Assembly: GCA_026419785.1 (NCBI GenBank)
Contig: JAODTK010003654.1
Location: 1 to 64,000, forward strand
Direction of reading: 5' to 3'
Length of the DNA stretch: 64,000 nucleotides
Source of the DNA: Sclerodactyla briareus
Lineage: Eukaryota; Echinodermata; Holothuroidea; Dendrochirotida; Sclerodactylidae
A program made the translations under genes and the position numbers. The notes under the pieces were generated by a model. The model was not told where the DNA came from and did no database searches. It was given only the letters and a program-made list of their open reading frames with translations. This document shows, piece after piece, positions 60,201 to 64,000 of this stretch. How positions within the stretch are numbered: the first letter of the stretch is position 1; the number at the start of each line of letters is the position of its first letter.

Positions 60201-62536
60201 ATGAGTGGCATGACTGTAATTGATGAATGCGTATTTCATACAGGAAATAGAATGTGTAACTCATAAAAATCATGATGTTGAAAAGGGAGTGAATTTGAAA
60301 ACTTCAAGCTCAGTCAAACTGTACAATAAACATGTGGATCGCTCTTGGTGAATATTCTTCAGATAACCTGAACAATAAAACTGTTGACCAACGCGAAGAT
60401 GTTCATATGACATCACAGCTATACCGTGTCATAGTTTGCAGTTCATCGTTATTGGGGGGACGCTCCCAAGTTTATGCTGTTATGGTTACGTTGACCGAGG
60501 CTTCATTTAAGCCAAAAGGTATGTTACTACTAATGCCCAAACTGACACAGATAAGAAAGATGTCGAATTGTAGTTTCAGTATGTGGCTCTGTGGAGTGGG
60601 GTCAATCACTACTGAGTAATTCTATAGTATCTCAGAACAAATAGAGAAGTCTTTTTTAAATTGGGTTGGTGTAAAAGCGTGCACATGACTCGAAATGGAG
60701 ATGTCACAGTTATGTTGCACAAAAGAAAATGTAGGCTTTTGGTGAATAAAGATAACAGAAAGCTTCAAGGAAGACGCCCAAAAACAATCAGAATCTCCAA
60801 CCAAATTGTTTTAACATGGCCCCAATTGGCAGCATTAGGTTGGCCCTCGCACATCAGAAATGCTGTTGGAAACAATCTGCATATATTGCCTGTAGTGAGC
60901 ATCCCAAAGAATAACAATTTGCTGTGCCTCTATCTTCCAGAGTGTACCGTTCCTGACAAAAGACGTCATTCTGGAGACCATGCCGCATATCTACTCGGGC
61001 GGGAACCAGACCGCTTCCAGAGCAAGCTTTGGAAGGGTGAGGAGTATTAAAATTAATACTAAGTTTGGTTGGTTCATTTTAGGCAGGATGTATTTATGTG
61101 CAGAAGCTCGACACAGTTTTGGCTAACGAATTTTTGTGCTCTTGAATGTTTCTCAAAAAAAAGTTTCAAGATTATAAAGTTTTGGTGGTTCATTTATTAG
61201 GGCAGGATTGTAGAGTGAGGGTTGGTTATGGGTGCAGAAGACTCATACGCATAACAGTTTTGGCTAACTGATTTTTGTGCTCTTGAATGTTTGCAAAAAA
61301 AAATGGATTCAAAGATTACAACCCCCCATTTTCCATATGTGTTTCAATTTTCAATAACCCTCCTTCAAAACTATCCCACAATGGTCCATGATTACGTCTG
61401 TTGAGGTGGACGCTGAATTCAATGAACCTTCACCATGCGATGGTGCGTTATACATTGTAGGTCTCCCCTACCTGTTGTGTGTTGCAGCCTTATTTCAACC
61501 CATTGCTTACTGTGGACCTACGGAGAACTACTAGAGCATGCATCCACTTGCCACTCTCTCACCACTGGATGTATTTATCATTCACATTCACTGGCTTTTT
61601 CCTCCCTTTTTTGCTGCATTCTGGAGTTGACTGTTTTTTTTTTTTTTCTGGTCTGGGATAATCATTTGAACAAGACATTAAATAATAGAAGGGTAGCAAA
61701 GGGAAATGAGAATGTTATTAATTCTTGAAGTAGGAAGTAAAAAAAAAAATATCCACTATAGGAATGGGAGGTATTTACAACTGATCTTCTTGGGTATAAT
61801 GATAAGTAAATATCTTATTTGGATTGTGATCACAAGTATTTATTTAGGGATTGTTCTCAGTACTGTTGAGCGGAGAGTTGATTTGTTATACTGAACAGCT
61901 TCCACGAGTGCGTAATTGGGACATAAAGGAACCCCGTATAACCGGTGCTCTGTTAGCATCATCAATATCTGTATCTTTTAAACTGTGACTTCATGCATTT
62001 TTGGTCAATTGGGATTCTCCCTATTTTGGGGGGCATAATGGACCAACTTTGAAGGCCAATTAACTCCACTTAGCAACACATTCGAATGAAATTGGGTTTG
62101 TGTACCTATAGATATAGTCGTAAACTTAGGGATTACCATTTGATTTGTGTTGGCATGATCATACCAACCACATTCATCTTTTGCGTTCCCTTCTGTATAA
62201 AGTTTTTTCTTTCTTCTCCCTCATTCTCTTGGGTTAGTACCCCTTGTGTTTTGTTTTTGTTGGTGATGGGAACCTCCTGCAAATGGGTATTAGTGGTAGG
62301 TCCGAGCCATTGTCTTAGGAGCCTCACGAAAAGGACTGCCTCATGTAACCCAACCAAACTTTTCTTTTCACCCCACCCCCCCCCCCCTCCATCCAGATGA
62401 TCCCCGGGCGGCGATGTCTCCCTCTCACTATACCTTCGCCTTCTCCCAGAGCCATTCTGGGGTGTGCTCAGACCTCATGGACCCTGAAGCCTCTCAGTTG
62501 TCTTCGACTCAGAAATTCATGGGAATAACGTCATAG
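48051..62536 (+). CDS. POLD2: DNA polymerase delta subunit 2 (p50), nine coding exons found
   Basis: POLD2 is the B-subunit of DNA polymerase delta (and of polymerase zeta). It bridges the catalytic subunit's C-terminal domain and POLD3 in the nucleus during lagging-strand synthesis and repair. Exons: 48,051-48,267; 49,102-49,346; 53,780-53,898; 55,617-~55,797; 57,203-57,281; 57,949-58,106; 59,620-59,744; 60,943-61,036; 62,397-62,536. The first three encode the OB-fold part, the rest the inactive phosphoesterase-like domain. Diagnostic matches to the human protein include [76 protein letters not shown] and FSQSHSGV. Exons are GC-rich against AT-rich introns. About 13 single-base phase slips are spread over the exons while all mapped splice sites are intact, which suggests assembly error; a decayed duplicate is the alternative. 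About 10-15 residues at the end of exon 4 are not placed. Confidence 0.95.
48268..49101 (+). other. POLD2 intron 1
   Basis: GTAAGC...TTCTAAAG. It holds the dispersed repeat copy at 48,945-49,025 shared with 9.1 kb. Confidence 0.85.
49102..49346 (+). CDS. POLD2: POLD2 coding exon 2
   Basis: Follows TCATCTTCTAAAG. Encodes [20 protein letters not shown] and on through [20 protein letters not shown] and [15 protein letters not shown], the OB-fold of the subunit. It ends at ACAG before GTGATT. To join exon 3 as (V)CTG|MVVGLY, equivalent to human VTGTVLAVF, one base slip is needed near 49,335. The last codon is split after its first base. Confidence 0.95.
49347..53779 (+). other. POLD2 intron 2, carrying satellite array B
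   Basis: A 4.4-kb intron from GTGATT to TTTGTTACAG. Nearly half is satellite (51,540-53,600). A TG-rich stretch lies at 51,155-51,195 and another at 51,498-51,535. Confidence 0.85.
51540..53600 (+). repeat. dimeric ~310-330 bp satellite, array B (about 6 units)
   Basis: Same unit and orientation as array A; AGGTCATCTGAGGTCA-type words occur near 51,642, 51,970, 52,308, 52,640, 52,945 and 53,255. The right flank (TCTAAGGAATCACTAAGTC, GGCTTTCTGGTTTT) and part of the left flank near 50,840 match array A, so both arrays travel inside the same larger repeat. It lies wholly within a POLD2 intron. Confidence 0.92.
53780..53898 (+). CDS. POLD2: POLD2 coding exon 3
   Basis: Follows TTTGTTACAG. Reads [17 protein letters not shown], then after a slip near 53,830 [18 protein letters not shown], and after another slip DDR into exon 4. 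The human counterpart is GTVLAVFGSVRDDGKFLVED and ALAPQKPAPPLDTDR-like sequence. The donor is ACAG|GTTGGT. Confidence 0.88.
54838..55035. repeat. short direct duplication in POLD2 intron 3
   Basis: AATACTGAATTATACTTCAAAGC..TTTGG..GTGTATCCAAACT occurs at 54,835-54,890 and again at 54,975-55,022, a period of about 137 bp. Confidence 0.8.
55617..55797 (+). CDS. POLD2: POLD2 coding exon 4
   Basis: Follows TTTTTACTGCAG. Encodes [20 protein letters not shown] and VQL, the conserved start of the phosphoesterase-like domain, then in a shifted phase [13 protein letters not shown] (human DVVTGQLGDEGEQ), then in the first phase again [16 protein letters not shown]. Two slips are therefore present. The 3' end is approximate: no strong donor follows, only GTCCGT near 55,799. 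Exon 5 requires this exon to end after the first base of a codon. Confidence 0.92.
56400..57030 (+). mobile_element. LINE 3' fragment (reverse transcriptase C-terminal part)
   Basis: In POLD2 intron 4. Phases that change several times give [51 protein letters not shown] and [20 protein letters not shown]. Together these are the familiar C-terminal stretch of non-LTR element polyproteins (LGD..S.GGG, LYGSETW, GHV.RM, GRPR..W). The 3' end runs into ATGATGATGATAA near 57,015-57,030, a simple-repeat tail. The endonuclease and most of the reverse transcriptase are absent: a 5'-truncated, decayed copy in the same orientation as the host gene. Confidence 0.85.
57203..57281 (+). CDS. POLD2: POLD2 coding exon 5
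   Basis: Follows GTCTTCTCATAG. Reads (A)[19 protein letters not shown] and ILLTQLV, matching human [20 protein letters not shown] and EILLQLSAS. It ends after the second base of a codon before a strong GTAAGG donor. No slip is needed in this exon, and its phases fit both neighbours. Divergence from human is higher here than in exon 2. Confidence 0.87.
57949..58106 (+). CDS. POLD2: POLD2 coding exon 6
   Basis: The acceptor is CCATCCAGAG, which restores the phase from exon 5 to give QLV-SVPV (human LSASVPVDVMPGEF). It then reads [20 protein letters not shown] and MF, and after a run of six C, where seven would keep phase, [12 protein letters not shown] and NPYQLG. The human counterpart is [20 protein letters not shown] followed by NPYQATIDG. 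About four slips occur in 158 bp, two of them at C runs. The donor is ATTCC|GTGAGT. Confidence 0.9.
59000..59165 (-). repeat. fragment of the satellite-flank repeat, reversed
   Basis: The reverse complement contains GGTTGTGCAAGTATGA, ATTATTGCATGATG and CAATACACATGCACAAACTT, in the same order as at 43,690-43,785. It lies in POLD2 intron 6. Confidence 0.7.
59385..59480. repeat. dispersed repeat shared with 62,030-62,110
   Basis: ACCAAACTTTGAAGGGGCAA, TAACTTCC..TAG and GGGTTTTGGACCT align with the later stretch ACCAACTTTGAAGGCCAATT and so on. Both lie in POLD2 introns, in the same orientation. Confidence 0.6.
59620..59744 (+). CDS. POLD2: POLD2 coding exon 7
   Basis: Follows TTGTTTTCTTTCAG. 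Begins FLGTSGQTI (human FLGTSGQNV) and after one slip near 59,655 continues [20 protein letters not shown] and [11 protein letters not shown], matching human [20 protein letters not shown]. It ends CGCTAG|GTAAAC, with the last codon split after two bases. The final ~30 bases and the donor are repeated downstream in the intron. Confidence 0.95.
59715..59980 (+). repeat. tandem copies of the exon 7 end and splice donor
   Basis: CGAC.GCCCCTGACACGCTAGG followed by GTAAACAATATAC appears at the true donor (59,745). It recurs with changes near 59,808 (GGTTAACGATATAC), partially at 59,845 (AAGGTAACGATATAC), nearly perfectly at 59,901 (GCTAGGTAAACAATATAC) and at 59,958 (CTTAGGTCAACCCAATAT). Spacing is about 37-63 bp. 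Confidence 0.88.
60943..61036 (+). CDS. POLD2: POLD2 coding exon 8
   Basis: The acceptor is CTTCCAGAG, giving (S)[20 protein letters not shown] and [11 protein letters not shown] with no slip. The human counterpart is YPFYKTDPFIFPECPHVYF then CGNTPSFGSK. It ends on a codon boundary before GTGAGG. Confidence 0.93.
61055..61325. repeat. ~130-bp tandem duplication in POLD2 intron 8
   Basis: GGTTCATTT.AGG.CAGGAT, GTGCAGAAG.CTC, CAGTTTTGGCTAAC, GATTTTTGTGCTCTTGAATG and a poly-A run occur twice, the second copy starting near 61,180. Confidence 0.88.
62030..62110. repeat. second copy of the repeat at 59,385-59,480
   Basis: See the earlier copy: GGACCAACTTTGAAGGCCAA, TTAACTCCACTTAGCAACA and AATTGGGTTTGTGTACCT keep the same order. 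Confidence 0.6.
62397..62536 (+). CDS. POLD2: POLD2 last coding exon
   Basis: Follows a C-rich tract and CTCCATCCAG. Starting on the codon boundary it reads [14 protein letters not shown] (human IIRGPEDQTVLLVTVP), then after one slip [20 protein letters not shown] and [11 protein letters not shown] before TAG at 62,534-62,536. The human counterpart is FSATQTACLVNLRSLACQPI then SFSGFG. The C-terminus is shorter than the human acidic tail. Confidence 0.85.
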
Positions 62537-64000
62537 ACAGGCGGAACCTTAATACTCTGCTCTGTCACCCGTAGGTAGGGAAATGCGCTGGTAATCCCCT
62601 TGGGGCCCATCCCTTTTACTTTTATGTGTAGAGAGTTCATGGGTTGTGACTGGCCTCTCTGGAACCATTCCCAGCTCCTCATTTGTCTTGACTAGGGAAT
62701 TCTTGGACTAACAAAAGAAACGTCCTTTTGGGCCTCTAGGTAGGCGAACATCACATACAAGAATTGGCAGCTGAGGTCAATGAGTGTTGATGAAAATACA
62801 ATCGCTCCAAGCCTAAGGGTGGCGTTATTGTTGTCCTGTCACATGAATGTACAAGTTCAACGTCTCTCAACCACTCTTGAAGCATCACTTAGTGATCTCA
62901 GAATACATAGAAGTCCAGGAATTGGTTGCAAGGATAGTTGCCTGCTTGAGTGTGGCTGTGCTTGGTCAATAATGGGGGCCTTTATAGGTGTCCCTCTGTT
63001 GGTCCAATGTGCAAATGCAGCTTTTTCGCCACCCAAAGCTGTTTGTCCACAGGTGGGGAATAGCAGGGTTGCGGGTTTCTACACCTTGGATTTCTCACTG
63101 CAGTGGGAACCTGAAGGGTTTAAACTCTTCCCACAGAGCTGGCTGGCTATTGTGGAGGTAATTTTTTTCTGATTGGCTAGTGCTGTCGTATTGTAGCTAT
63201 TATATTCTTTTGTGAGGGTTGGGGATCCGTTCTATGGATCTTACCCAAAAGCGTATGGTATGACTCAAGTCCAGTTGTGTCGCCATTCCATGCCAGACCC
63301 ACAACCACTCGTTGGTAGTTGTGGGTCCAAAGCAGTAGCGAGCAACAAGGCGGTTTGGGTCCCAGAGGTTGGTGACCCTTTGCAGATTTTAGAGCACTCA
63401 TCATGTCTGTTGGATGGGGAGTGCATCGCCAGGACCAGGATAAGAATCAGGCTGCCCACCTGCCTGCCTTGGTTGTTCTGGCCTCTTGTCAAGGAGACCC
63501 TGGTAGTGAACCCTGATCGGCCAGCATTGTTACTAAGATGGCTGGATTGGCGTTTGAACCCACAAGTGTCAAATTACGTTTGGCTGTTAAGGCAATATAA
63601 ATAATAAAAAAGAGCATATGACTAAAATGTGACAAGTTGCACAAGATGCCTTCCCTCTCACATAGCTAGATGGAGAGAGGACCCTTTCCACTTTCGGGCC
63701 CGGAAGGCTTCCTCAGGGTCCCTTCGACTGACTGGGAATGTTTCTTTAGTTTTCATTTAGTAGACTACTGAGAGTATGCCTATATCTTGCATTTGTTTAC
63801 TATATGCAATTATGCATATTGGCACAATTGTAACCTTTTCTCTGAGAAAGAAATTCATAACAGAAATAGTGAGGACAGATTATGTCCTGCAATGATTGTA
63901 CGACTCAGTCAGTGGGAGATGTCTTGGGGGGGAACATAGTTGTCATGTTGAAAAAAGGATGTAATCCCAATCTTGAGCGAGCGACATGCAAGGGACGGAC
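62537..64000. other. POLD2 downstream region
   Basis: No second gene is recognised. Open frames of about 130 codons at 62,780-63,172 and 63,212-63,604 have no motif. The only clear AATAAA near the gene is at 63,603-63,608, giving a possible 3' untranslated region of about 1.07 kb. Confidence 0.4.
63603..63608 (+). terminator. candidate polyadenylation signal AATAAA
   Basis: The first AATAAA hexamer I noticed after the POLD2 stop codon, inside an A-rich run. It could instead belong to a repeat tail. Confidence 0.3.

Noticed and set aside
60661-61050. 129-codon frame overlapping POLD2 exon 8.
   Set aside because: It lies in a different phase from the conserved exon peptide and mostly in intron.
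1-64000. CRISPR arrays, integrated viruses, retroelements with gag/pol, Polinton-like genes.
   Set aside because: No short regularly spaced repeats and no retroviral, LTR or capsid-type motif was seen on either strand; all tandem repeats are long satellites or minisatellites.

Overview
This window is nuclear DNA from an animal with a repeat-rich, moderately AT-rich genome, most likely a marine invertebrate. I cannot fix the phylum. It holds one clearly recognisable gene, an intron-rich orthologue of POLD2 (the ~50 kDa second subunit of DNA polymerase delta), on the + strand from about 48,051 to 62,536. Nine coding exons with canonical GT-AG splice sites can be located by matching their translations to the human protein. 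About a dozen single-base frame slips interrupt those exons, often in or near short homopolymers. The pattern looks like long-read assembly indels in a real gene rather than a decayed copy.

Layout. 1-7,800: no recognisable gene; an (AAT)n microsatellite, long poly-C tracts and one unrecognised reading frame. 7,800-13,200: two copies of a Helitron-like family, one splitting a ~300-bp tandem array. 15,800-17,300: a ~333-bp satellite whose unit carries a tRNA-like A-box on the minus strand. ~18,400: a probable tRNA-derived SINE. 20,100-27,200: two copies of a ~2.2-2.4 kb repeat made of short diverged monomers. 27,900-31,900: a few coding-like stretches on the minus strand with plausible splice sites, perhaps an unidentified gene. 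33,289-39,262: a ~6 kb element with terminal inverted repeats and a candidate 5-bp target duplication (AATCA). 40,060-43,650: three more Helitron copies, one swollen by internal minisatellites and two placed head to head. 43,650-47,040: a ~310-330 bp dimeric satellite. 48,051-62,536: POLD2; its second intron holds a second array of the same satellite and its fourth intron a LINE 3' fragment. 62,537-64,000: downstream sequence with one candidate polyadenylation signal.

The most interesting signals are: the Helitron family, whose 5' end is a palindrome and whose 3' end is a hairpin followed by CTAG; the satellite whose unit carries a cluster of AGGTCA half-sites in DR1/DR4 spacing and which sits in and near POLD2; the replication of the exon 7 end plus its splice donor several times into the following intron; and the ~6 kb inverted-repeat element. 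I saw no CRISPR array, no rRNA or intact tRNA gene, and no retroviral or Polinton protein.
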